Under the pieces are notes generated by a model that saw only the letters and a list, made by a program, of their open reading frames with translations, was not told where the DNA came from and searched no databases. DNA of 64,000 nucleotides from assembly GCF_030283205.1 (NCBI RefSeq), contig NZ_JASNWF010000004.1, positions 186,001-250,000 of the forward strand, written 5' to 3'. This document shows positions 50,071 through 57,725 of this stretch, in pieces. Within the stretch, counting starts at the first letter, position 1. Each line of letters starts with the position of its first letter. Source of the DNA: Actinomadura opuntiae. Lineage in GTDB: Bacteria > Actinomycetota > Actinomycetes > Streptosporangiales > Streptosporangiaceae. The position numbers were made by a program, and so were the translations under genes.

Positions 50071-51732
50071 CTACGCGATGCCGGTCAGGGCGCGCTTGGC
50101 GATGAGCGCCTCACGATTGCGGCTGTCGTGCCCGAGGACCTCCTCGAACACCGCGCGGGCGGCGCGGGTCCGGCCGGACCGCCACAGCGCCTGGCCGAGC
50201 GCGGTCTGGATCGACAGCTCGTGCGGCAGCCGGCTCGCCGCCGCCTGGAGCTGCCGTACGGCCTCCGTGGGGTCGCCGGCGTCGCCCGCCAGCAGGATCC
50301 GGCCGATTCCGGCCAGCAGCCAGCCGACCGCGGCGTTGTCGGGGACGGCCTCGCAGATCCTCGCGGCCTCCCGGTAGCGCAGCACCGCCGTCGGAGCGTC
50401 CCCCTGCTCGTACGCGATGTCACCGAGGAAGGTGGTCGCGTCCGCGAGCACCTTGAGGTCCCCTTCGCCGCAGGCGCGGACGGCGGCCTCCGCATGGCGC
50501 CGCGCGAGTTCCGGGTCGCCGTCCGCCAGCGCCCGGTGGGCCTGCCGCAACCGCGTCGCGGGGCCCGGCCGGCTGGGCACGGCGGTGCCGTCGAGCTGCC
50601 CGATCGGCTCGATCAGGCGGGGGTGCTGGATCTCGTAGCACCGGTCCTTCTCACCGAGACGGGCCCGGATGAGATGGCAGTCCTGGATGGCGTCGACCAC
50701 CGCCTTCGGCACGTCGTCGTACAGCCGCGACTCGGGGATCCCGGCGCGTCCCCGCGGCCCGCCGAACGCGCCGCGGAACCAGGACAGCAGGGTCCGCGCG
50801 GGCAGGCTCTGGTCGGCGGCGATGGTGGCGAGGTCGTGCTCGCACGACTCGCGCAGCACCCGGTTCACCTCGCCGCGCAGCCACTCGCCGGAGATGCCGG
50901 CGTCGCCGGGCAGGTCGTCCCAGAGGCGCGCGCAGACGAGCTGGAGCAGCGCCGGGTCGACACGGGACGTGGTCTGGACGCCCCCCGCCGGCCGCAGCGT
51001 CCGGAGCTCCCGCACCAGCGCCTCGGCCGCGGCCTCGCCGGGCAGCCCGGCATGGGCCAGCGGCTCCGCGACGGCCACGTGCGCCGCCTCCGGCGTCAGC
51101 GGTTCGAGCCGGCAGGCGGCCGGCGGCGCCTGCCCGAGCCGGTCGGCGAGGTCCACCGCGTCGTCGAGCGCGTCGTCCCGCACGACCAGGAGCAGATGCA
51201 GGTCGGGGGCCTGCTCCATGGCCGCCGCCACCTCGTCGAGGAACTCCCGGCGATGGCGCTCGTGCCGGGCCGAGGTGCGCAGCAGGGCTTCGGCTCCGTC
51301 GATGGCCCCGAGCGCGGGCAGCTGGCGGCCGAACCGGTCCATGCGGCGGTGCTTGCGCAGGAACGTCCCGAGCGGCGACTCGCAGATCCGGGCCGGCGAG
51401 GCGCGGGTGTACCACGAGGTCAGCACGGCGAGCCGGAAATGGTTGTGCTCGGACAGCGCCGCCAGGGGGAACGGCGGGCGGTGGGCCAGTTGGGCGGCGG
51501 GCAGCACGTGCGCGTCGGCCGCCCGCAGGAACGGGATGACCCCCGCGCACAGCAACGAGGTCTTTCCCACGCCCGCGCGGCCGTGCAGCACGGTGAGGCG
51601 GTGCTTCCGCCACGTCTCGGCGACGTGCCGCTTCTCCGCCTCCCTGCCGTGGAACAGCGGTTCGTCCCGCTCACCGAACGCGCGCGCGCCGACGTAAGGC
51701 GGCGGTGCGTCGGGAGAAGGTAGCGCGGTCAT
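50071..51732 (-). CDS. nSTAND-type ATPase with C-terminal TPRs
   Basis: A 553-residue STAND NTPase. [20 protein letters not shown] (13-32) is the usual nSTAND1 entry, followed by Walker [10 protein letters not shown] (51-59), Walker [14 protein letters not shown] with the charged sensor-like run (about 195-207) and a winged-helix stretch ending [13 protein letters not shown]. Residues about 400-553 are three or more TPRs ([40 protein letters not shown]). No effector domain is attached, so it may act as sensor or switch. ATG 51732 is used; longer frames to 51879 exist. It is followed at a distance by the MFS gene and preceded by the second precursor peptide gene on the same strand (171-bp gap). 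Confidence 0.75.
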   Translation of the reverse strand: MTALPSPDAPPPYVGARAFGERDEPLFHGREAEKRHVAETWRKHRLTVLHGRAGVGKTSLLCAGVIPFLRAADAHVLPAAQLAHRPPFPLAALSEHNHFRLAVLTSWYTRASPARICESPLGTFLRKHRRMDRFGRQLPALGAIDGAEALLRTSARHERHRREFLDEVAAAMEQAPDLHLLLVVRDDALDDAVDLADRLGQAPPAACRLEPLTPEAAHVAVAEPLAHAGLPGEAAAEALVRELRTLRPAGGVQTTSRVDPALLQLVCARLWDDLPGDAGISGEWLRGEVNRVLRESCEHDLATIAADQSLPARTLLSWFRGAFGGPRGRAGIPESRLYDDVPKAVVDAIQDCHLIRARLGEKDRCYEIQHPRLIEPIGQLDGTAVPSRPGPATRLRQAHRALADGDPELARRHAEAAVRACGEGDLKVLADATTFLGDIAYEQGDAPTAVLRYREAARICEAVPDNAAVGWLLAGIGRILLAGDAGDPTEAVRQLQAAASRLPHELSIQTALGQALWRSGRTRAARAVFEEVLGHDSRNREALIAKRALTGIA

Positions 51733-51903
51733 CGTTCCGTCCCCATGAGCGGGCGTCCGCTGGAGAGCTTTCAGCGACATCGGATTCAGGATGCCCAGGG
51801 TTTCCTGAGAATAACGCACCGCCGATCCCGGTGGTGTCGAATCCGGCGGATCCCCGGTCCCGCGCGCCGGCCCGCTCACCCGGGGACGTCCCTTCCGCCG
51901 GGC

Positions 51904-52089
51904 TTACCAGCCGTTATGGCGGCGGAGTGCCGGCCGCTCATCCTCGAACGCCATCTTGTTGTCGAACCCGCGGCCGCCCGGGTTCGTGCGCGCCATTTCC
52001 AGCAGGGCCCGCCGAAGGCCGGGGAGGGGGCGGGAAGCGGACGCCTCGGTGAGAAGGTCGCTCGGAAGGCGGAAGGAACTTTCCTGCAT
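51904..52089 (-). CDS. Candidate Fxs precursor peptide with internal FDN and FED motifs
   Basis: A 61-residue peptide with a strong GGAGG ribosome site 8 nt before ATG 52089. The N-terminal MQESSFRLPSDLLTEASASR and helix LRRALLEMAR serve as likely leader. The core GGRGFDNKMAFEDERPALRR then HNGW has the same GFDN as the precursor of locus 1, but 17 residues lie beyond it, with a second aromatic-x-Asp motif (F48-E-D) and a C-terminal Trp. It is divergent from the FxSxx-COOH-system TPR gene and close to the second fxsB, so it is the natural substrate candidate. An upstream GTG at 52113 is possible. A two-ring product is an attractive but untested inference. Confidence 0.7.
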   Translation of the reverse strand: MQESSFRLPSDLLTEASASRPLPGLRRALLEMARTNPGGRGFDNKMAFEDERPALRRHNGW

Positions 52090-52397
52090 CTGTGTCTCCT
52101 CCAACGTCGACACCGCAGCGCCACGTCCAGGCCGCGCTCGCCCGGTACGGCAAGGCGATCACCGCCATCGTCTCAGAAAGCCGCCTGCATTGCCATAGGG
52201 CCTGGCGAGGGGCGCCGCAATCCGGCCGGCGCGCTTTTGAGGATAAAGACGTCCGAAAACCGAACATGGATCTCTGTGTCAGGTGACACAGGCTGGAACG
52301 AGCAGCCTCAATACACTATCGTCATTGACGGAATTACTTGACCGCGACGTGATGCGGCCTGTCCGGTGGCGGCGCCGGCATGACGCAGGGGGATCGA
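52090..52397. promoter_or_regulatory. Divergent promoter region of the second Fxs locus
   Basis: This 308-bp region separates the second precursor gene (minus strand) from the NB-ARC/TPR gene (plus strand). It contains a perfect inverted repeat ctgtgtca-gg-tgacacag at 52274-52291, the best operator candidate, and a moderately AT-rich segment around 52305-52345. No gene with support is seen inside; frames such as 52092-52286 lack ribosome sites and motifs. Confidence 0.5.
52274..52291. promoter_or_regulatory. 18-bp palindromic operator candidate
   Basis: Two perfect 8-bp arms, ctgtgtca and tgacacag, separated by 2 bp, centred in the divergent region. It has the size of a dimeric helix-turn-helix regulator site. 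No cognate regulator is encoded next to it. Confidence 0.5.
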
Positions 52398-54929
52398 GTG
52401 ACCAACGCAATGCCGGAATCATCGTTCGCCACGGAGCGGGTACCCCAGATCTGGGGAAAGGTCCCTCCGCGGAACAAGAATTTCACCGGCCGGATGGAAC
52501 TGCTCGAACGGCTGCGCGGCGGCCTCGCCAACCAGGTCACGGCGGTCGTCCCGCACGCGCTGCACGGACTCGGCGGTGTGGGCAAGACCCAGATGGCGGT
52601 CGAGTACGCCTACCGCTACAGGTCCGACTACGACCTCGTGTGGTGGATCCCCGCGGACCAGCCGGTCCTCGTGCGTTCCTCACTGGCGAGCCTGGCGCAA
52701 CCCCTCGGCCTTCCTTCCGCCTCGGTCAGCGGCGTCGAGGACGCCGCGAACGCCGTGCTGGACGCGCTGCGGCGAGGCGAGCCCTACACCAACTGGCTGC
52801 TGATCTTCGACAACGCCGACGAGCCCGAGGAACTGACCGAGACGCTCCCCCAGGGGCCCGGGCACGTACTGATCACCTCGCGGAACCACCGCTGGGCGGG
52901 CGTGGTCGACGCGGTGCCGATCGACGTCTTCACCCGCGAGGAGAGCATCGAGTTCCTCACCAGGCGGGTTCCGCGCGGCATCAAACCGAAGGACGCAGAC
53001 CGGCTCGCGGAGGAGCTGGGCGACCTTCCGCTCGCCCTGGAGCAGGCCGGCGCCCTGCACGCCGAGACCGGCATCGCGGTGTCGGACTACCTGCGCCTTC
53101 TGGAAGAGCGCACCAGCCAATTGCTCTCCCAGGGCAAGCCGACCGAGTATCCGGTGTCGATGACGGCCGCCTGGGCGCTTTCGGTCGCCAGCCTCGAGGA
53201 GAAGATGCCCGAGGCCCTGGACCTCCTGCGCTACTGCGCGTTCTTCGGTCCCGAGCCGATTCCCCGGGACGCTTTCAGCAAGGTCGTGCCGGGCCTCAGC
53301 ACGCAGCTCTCAGATCTGATCACAGACCCCATCCGGCTCAGCCGGGCCATTGGGGAACTGGGGCGTTTCGCGCTCGCCCGGCTCGACATCCCGGCCCGGA
53401 CCATTCAGGTCCACCGGCTGATCCAGGCTCTCGTGCGCGACGAACTGCCGGAGCAGGAACAGCAGCGGCTCCGCCACCAGGTCCATCTGCTGCTGGCCGA
53501 CTACACGCCGTCCGACCCGGTCGACTCGGCGAACTGGACCAAGTTCGTGAACGCGCTCGGGCATTTCGAACCGGCCGGGATCGCCCAGTGCCCGGAGCCG
53601 GCGGTGCGCGGCCTCTCGCTCAACATGATCACTTATCTCTACTCTTCGGGCGACTATCCGTCCGCCCAGTCGTTCGCGGAGTCGTTCCTCGACGAGTGGA
53701 CCACGTCGTCCGGCGCCGATCACGAGGACGTCCTCAAACTGCGCGTGGAAATGTGCAACCTCTTCCGCGAACTCGGTCAGTACTCGGAGGCGGCCGCCTT
53801 GGGCGCGCAGACGCTCGCCGCGGCGGAAAAGGCGCTCGGCCCCGACCACGACACCACGCTGCGAGCGCTGCGAGGCCGGGCGGCCGACCTGAGAGCCAGC
53901 GGCGACTTCGAGCAGGCGCACGAGATCGACGAAGACGTGCTCCGCCGGTTCAGGAGCAAGCTTCCGGAGATCGACTGGAGCATCTGGCGCGCGAAGAACA
54001 GCGTGGCCCTCGACTACGGTCTCAAGAGCGACTACTCGAACGCGCGCGTTCTTCTGGAGCAGGTGTTCCGCCAGGTGCTGGCGGAGGGCGGCCAGTCGGC
54101 CGACCCTTCGTCCTACATCAACATCTACACCGGCCTGGCGCGGGCGGTGCGGCTCGGCGGCGACTTCTCCGAGGCTTGTGATCTCGGTGAGGACGCCTAC
54201 GCGTTCGGGATTGAGGAATTGGGTCCCGACCATCCCTGGACGTTGCGCACGGGCAAGGACCTGTCCATCGCCCGGCGCCGCGCCGGCGACTACGACCGCG
54301 CCCAGGAAATTGCCGAGGACATCCACCAGCGTTACGTGCGCGCTTTCGGCATCGACCACCCCGACACGCTCGCGGCCGCGACGTGCCTGGCGAACATCCG
54401 CCGCACGGTCGGCGAGTTCCAGGAGGCCCTGAACCTGGCCGAGGACACCGTCCGCCGCTATCCGCGCGTGTACGGTGCCGAGCACCCGTACAACCACGCC
54501 TGCGCGGGGAACCTGGCGATCCTCCGCCGGGTCACCGGCGACGCGCAGGTGGCCCGGAAGGTCAACGAGGACGCGCTGGCCGGCCTGGAGGCCAAGCTGG
54601 GCCGCGACCACCACTATCCCCTCACCGTCGCCCTCAACCTGGCCAGCGACCTGGCCACGCTCGGCGAGGCCGAGTCGGCGTACCGGCTCTGCTCGGGGAC
54701 GCTGCGCCGGCTCCGCACCCTCATGGGCGAGAACCACCCGGTCACGCTGTCGGCCGCCGCGAACGCCGTCGCCGATCTGCGCGCCCTCGGCCGGCGCGAG
54801 GAGGCCGAGGCGCTCTCCGCCGACACCGAGGAGCGGTACCGCCGCACCCTCACGCTCGAGCACCCCGACGCGCAGGTCTTCCTGGAGGGACGCCGGCTGG
54901 ACGCCGACTTCGACCCGCCGCCGATCTAG
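52398..54929 (+). CDS. fxsT: FxSxx-COOH system NB-ARC/TPR protein
   Basis: About 843 residues. RVPQIWGKVPPRNKNFTGR (14-32) is the FxSxx-COOH-system entry motif; the NB-ARC ATPase follows with P-loop GLGGVGKT (57-64), LLIFDNADEPEE and HVLITSRNHRW, then GDLPLALEQAGAL (the GLPLA motif). From about residue 400 on there are roughly nine TPRs of kinesin-light-chain type (DHPDTLAAATCLANIRRTVG, EHPYNHACAGNLAILRRVTG). These STAND proteins are expected to oligomerise on sensing a signal. GTG 52398 is preferred because of AGGGGGA 5 nt before it; ATG 52380 is possible. The stop overlaps the stop of the convergent fxsB gene in a CTAG. Confidence 0.85.
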   Translation: MTNAMPESSFATERVPQIWGKVPPRNKNFTGRMELLERLRGGLANQVTAVVPHALHGLGGVGKTQMAVEYAYRYRSDYDLVWWIPADQPVLVRSSLASLAQPLGLPSASVSGVEDAANAVLDALRRGEPYTNWLLIFDNADEPEELTETLPQGPGHVLITSRNHRWAGVVDAVPIDVFTREESIEFLTRRVPRGIKPKDADRLAEELGDLPLALEQAGALHAETGIAVSDYLRLLEERTSQLLSQGKPTEYPVSMTAAWALSVASLEEKMPEALDLLRYCAFFGPEPIPRDAFSKVVPGLSTQLSDLITDPIRLSRAIGELGRFALARLDIPARTIQVHRLIQALVRDELPEQEQQRLRHQVHLLLADYTPSDPVDSANWTKFVNALGHFEPAGIAQCPEPAVRGLSLNMITYLYSSGDYPSAQSFAESFLDEWTTSSGADHEDVLKLRVEMCNLFRELGQYSEAAALGAQTLAAAEKALGPDHDTTLRALRGRAADLRASGDFEQAHEIDEDVLRRFRSKLPEIDWSIWRAKNSVALDYGLKSDYSNARVLLEQVFRQVLAEGGQSADPSSYINIYTGLARAVRLGGDFSEACDLGEDAYAFGIEELGPDHPWTLRTGKDLSIARRRAGDYDRAQEIAEDIHQRYVRAFGIDHPDTLAAATCLANIRRTVGEFQEALNLAEDTVRRYPRVYGAEHPYNHACAGNLAILRRVTGDAQVARKVNEDALAGLEAKLGRDHHYPLTVALNLASDLATLGEAESAYRLCSGTLRRLRTLMGENHPVTLSAAANAVADLRALGRREEAEALSADTEERYRRTLTLEHPDAQVFLEGRRLDADFDPPPI

Positions 54930-56158
54930 GCCACGGTGGCCGCCGGCCGTGCGGCCAGGTCGCGGCTGAGGACGTCGCGGATGTGGGTGATCAGCTTGAG
55001 CAGGTCGCGGCAGTAGACCGACGGGTTCCGGAAGCCGGTGCCCGACCGGTAGCGGTGCGGGTACAGGCCGCCGCCGCAGACCTCCTGCGCCTCGCAGGCC
55101 AGGCACTGCTCCGACAGCGCCCGCCGGCCGATCTGCCGCGCGACGACGGACGGCAGCGACAGCACGGTGTCGAACGGGTCGCGCGACACGTGCAGCCGGG
55201 TGCCCGCGGCCCCGTCGTAGGCCGACTTGAGCGAGTCGACCTGCTCGATCTCGCCGTTGGTCTCCACCACGGCCACCGCCACCGGGGACAGCCCCACGGC
55301 CTCGCTGGCGGACATGCGGCCGAACAGCAGCCGCATGATCTCGCTGAACAGCCGGACGCGCACGTCGCCCGCCTCCGCCGCGTACCAGCGGTCGAAGATC
55401 GCGATGAGCCAGTCCCCGTAGGGGGTCGACTCGTCCGCCGGACGGCCGGGCGGCGGCGCGTCCCAGTTGCCGTGCGGCAGCAGGAAGTCCATTTCGGGCG
55501 GCCGGAACTCCAGCAGCGCCTCGTACGTCGCGATCGGGTCGTTGCGCAGCTCGATGGTGCTCAGCAGCCCGCCGAACAGGTGCCGGTACCGCGGCCCGGT
55601 GAGCCGCTCCAGGCCCGTCCGCACGTCCTGGTAGCTGCCGCGCCCGTTCGCGCGCCGCCGGTGCAGGTCGTGCCCCTCCTCGTCGCCGTCGACGCTCACG
55701 CCCACGCTGACGCCGTGCTCGGCGAACAGGTCGAGGAACATCTCGTCGAGCAGGACGCCGTTGGTCTGCACGCCGAACCCGACGCGCACGTCGGACCCGC
55801 CGGCGGCGCGGATGGTCTCGATGGCGTACCGCAGGTGCTCGGCGCCCGCCAGCAGCGGCTCGCCGCCGTGCAGGACGACCTCGACCTCGGGCAGCAGGTT
55901 CGCCCGGGCATGCTCGGCGATCCGCTGCGCCGCCCACGCGACGACCTGCCGCGACATCCGCCGGGGCTGCCGGCGCCAGCCCTGGTCGGCCATCTCGTAC
56001 ATGTAGCAGTAGTCGCACGCGAGGTTGCACCTGCTGTGCACCTTGAGGATGAAGTCGCGGATCGGGGTCGGCCGCCAGCCGCCCTCCAGCAGGGCGCGCA
56101 CGTCCAGGGCGCCCGGCCATTCCGTCTCATGACCGGGTTCGTCCCTGCGGACGCCCAC
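54926..56158 (-). CDS. fxsB: Second FxsB-type radical SAM/SPASM maturase
   Basis: A 410-residue radical SAM enzyme with WRPTPIRDFILKVHSR, the cluster motif CNLACDYC (C44, C48, C51), VVLHGGEPLL, VQTNGVLL, SVSVDGDEEGHDLHR-type loop and the C-terminal QCLACEAQEVCGGGLYPHRY then GFRNPSVYC. It aligns with the first FxsB across its length, roughly half the residues being identical by eye. Expected to form cyclophane crosslinks in the peptide at 51904-52089. GTG 56158 follows AGGGGG. It is convergent with the NB-ARC/TPR gene rather than in an operon with the precursor. Confidence 0.87.
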   Translation of the reverse strand: MGVRRDEPGHETEWPGALDVRALLEGGWRPTPIRDFILKVHSRCNLACDYCYMYEMADQGWRRQPRRMSRQVVAWAAQRIAEHARANLLPEVEVVLHGGEPLLAGAEHLRYAIETIRAAGGSDVRVGFGVQTNGVLLDEMFLDLFAEHGVSVGVSVDGDEEGHDLHRRRANGRGSYQDVRTGLERLTGPRYRHLFGGLLSTIELRNDPIATYEALLEFRPPEMDFLLPHGNWDAPPPGRPADESTPYGDWLIAIFDRWYAAEAGDVRVRLFSEIMRLLFGRMSASEAVGLSPVAVAVVETNGEIEQVDSLKSAYDGAAGTRLHVSRDPFDTVLSLPSVVARQIGRRALSEQCLACEAQEVCGGGLYPHRYRSGTGFRNPSVYCRDLLKLITHIRDVLSRDLAARPAATVA

Positions 56159-56244
56159 GCTGCGACCCCCTAGGTGAGACCAGGCGCGGCGCTGCGCTAG
56201 TTATTCGTCGTGTCACATCGGGATTACATGAGCAATAAACGCGA

Positions 56245-56769
56245 TCAACTCGCGTTCGTCAAGGCCCACCGCTCGTGATCCCGCCACGCTCCGTCGATCT
56301 TGATGTACGCGGGCGAGTACCCCTCCCGGCGGAACCCGAGCCGCTCCACGAGCCGTACGGACGCCGCGTTCCCCGGCTGGATGTCGGCCTCCACCCGGTG
56401 CAACCCCAACCGGTCGAACGCGTACCGGACGGCCAGCGCGACCCCTTCGGTCATGAAGCCCCGTCCCGCATGCGGCAGAAAGGCCGCATACCCGAGAACA
56501 CCGCGCTGATAAGACCCGCGGACGATCTCGTTGATGTTGACCATCCCCGCCAGGTCCCCGCCCTCGCGCAGGCAGACCACCATCCCCACCGCCGACACCT
56601 GGTCGAACCGCGCGAGGTACGCCGCGAACTCCTCCGCCGACCGCGGCAGCGCCACCCACGGCCGATGCAGCCCCGAACTCGCCTCCGCCAGCTCGAGGAA
56701 CCGCCCCTCGTCCTCGGCCCGCACCCGCCGCAACAGGACCCGCGTCCCCACCGTCAGCTCCACGCTCAC
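56245..56769 (-). CDS. GNAT acetyltransferase, RimJ/RimL type
   Basis: A 174-residue GNAT enzyme. VLLRRVRAEDEGRFLELAEA opens the fold, LGYAAFLPHAGRGFMTEGVA carries motif A with the acetyl-CoA pyrophosphate loop (H-A-G-R-G-F), and ADIQPGNAASVRLVERLGFR then EGYSP is the RimJ/L-type C terminus. Members acetylate protein N termini or small amines; the target is unknown. GTG 56769 is the start. The gene is on the same strand as the second fxsB (86-bp gap) but looks unrelated. Confidence 0.85.
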   Translation of the reverse strand: MSVELTVGTRVLLRRVRAEDEGRFLELAEASSGLHRPWVALPRSAEEFAAYLARFDQVSAVGMVVCLREGGDLAGMVNINEIVRGSYQRGVLGYAAFLPHAGRGFMTEGVALAVRYAFDRLGLHRVEADIQPGNAASVRLVERLGFRREGYSPAYIKIDGAWRDHERWALTNAS

Positions 56770-56922
56770 CCGCGAAATCTACGCCAGCCCACCCACCCCC
56801 GCCCGCAACGCCCCCGAACGAACACAAAGCAGCGAGGCCCCGGCAGACATGACAAAGGAGTGGCGGCCCGCACCCTGCGCGGACACACCACTCCCGTTAA
56901 CGCCTCCCGACCGGGAGGGGGG

Positions 56923-56941
56923 GTGGGGGCGGAGCCCCCAC
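56923..56941. terminator. GC hairpin between GNAT gene and tmRNA
   Basis: An 8-bp perfect stem (gtgggggc and complement) with a 3-nt loop, followed by a further run of G and C able to pair (accgggggcccggggg). It lies about 90 bp beyond the mature 3' end of the minus-strand tmRNA and could terminate it. The stretch 56770-57031 otherwise holds nothing I recognise. Confidence 0.5.
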
Positions 56942-57031
56942 ACCGGGGGCCCGGGGGTCGCCCCCCGGATAGACAAACCGGAACGACGTGGCGAAGCCGC
57001 GCGGAGCGCGGCGAGCACACGTCGTCCAGAG

Positions 57032-57401
57032 TGGAGGTGGCGGGAATCGAACCCGCGTCCTTCGGTGAAGAGTCAGGGCTTCTCCGGGTGCAGCCTGCTT
57101 AACGCTTTCTCAGCCCCGGCGCTCACGCAGGCGTGTCGCCGACGGGCTCAGTCGCTGTTTGTTTTCCCTACCAGCCCCGCGACCGGGTCGGTAGGTGGAG
57201 TCTCCTTACGATGCCAGACCCCGGTTCGGAGACGCTACCGGGCTGACAGAGTTCGCTCCTCGCTCAGGCGGCGAGGGCGAACTCGGACTGCTTCTTGTTG
57301 GCAGTTATTGGTTTGCTGTCACAGGATTTACGAGGTCACGACAGCAACCCTCGACCCGCTTCCCCTGGCTCGGACGACCGAAGTCGAAGCCGGTCACCCC
57401 C
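57032..57401 (-). ncRNA. ssrA: tmRNA (ssrA)
   Basis: Minus-strand transfer-messenger RNA. The 5' end GGGGGTGACCGGCTTCGAC and the 3' end GGGTTCGATTCCCGCCACC-TCCA form the tRNA-like domain: acceptor strands GGGGGUG and CACCUCC pair over 7 bp and the T arm is a 5-bp stem with loop TTCGATT. The CCA tail is not encoded. The tag frame reads ANKKQSEFALAA then TGA (57264-57302), ending in the LAA degron common in actinobacteria. tmRNA rescues stalled ribosomes with SmpB, encoded 2.3 kb upstream on the same strand. Length and pseudoknot-rich interior fit. Very sure. Confidence 0.97.
57264..57302 (-). other. tmRNA proteolysis-tag reading frame
   Basis: The resume codon GCC follows AATAACT and opens the frame ANKKQSEFALAA with a TGA stop. 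The alanine start and ALAA end are the features recognised by ribosome and Clp proteases. Confidence 0.92.
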
Positions 57402-57507
57402 ATGTTGAGTTGTCAAAGCGGCTGTCCGGGGACGTCCGCACCATGACGTTACAAGGATAACGCCCGGCGGGGCAACGTCATTCCCGGCCGGGCCCGGGCA
57501 CGCAGGA

Positions 57508-57542
57508 ACCCCGGTGGCGCGACCGTGTCGCGCCACCGGGGT
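57508..57542 (-). terminator. Strong terminator after the ftsEX-smpB-PBP operon
   Basis: A perfect 16-bp stem with a 3-nt loop (accccggtggcgcgac and complement), about 185 bp beyond the stop of the penicillin-binding-protein-like gene and 107 bp upstream of the tmRNA 5' end. It separates the two transcription units. Confidence 0.85.
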
Positions 57543-57725
57543 CGACCGGCAGGGTCAGGCCGGTCCGGACGGCAGAGCCTCCCCCGAGACGAGGCTCTGG
57601 TCTCATCACTGCGACCGAGTCCGCAACCCCCAAGCGGAGTCTCGGTCACCTGGGAAGACGCAGTCCGGTGCCGGGTTGGTTGCGTCCGCCGGGTAAAGGC
57701 CTCCCAAAGTCCCGGCGCGGGCCGG
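57543..57725 (-). other. Structured 3' untranslated region or small RNA candidate
   Basis: Between the PBP-like stop (57726) and the terminator at 57508-57542 three further hairpins follow each other: 57657-57686 (gacgca/tgcgtc with an inner ccgg pairing), 57613-57647 (12-bp stem with a 2-nt bulge) and 57573-57599 (9-bp stem). No open frame fits. It may be a structured 3' UTR, an RNA-processing signal or an independent small RNA; I do not recognise a known family. Confidence 0.45.

Noticed and set aside
57032..57060. tRNA-like T arm read as a separate tRNA gene
   Set aside because: The GGTTCGATTCCCGCC element pairs with a distant 5' end 370 nt away and belongs to tmRNA; no anticodon arm is present.
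57405..57480. Promoter of the tmRNA gene
   Set aside because: Candidate hexamers (TTGACA, TATCCT) are present but with wrong spacing to each other and to the 5' end, so none is annotated.
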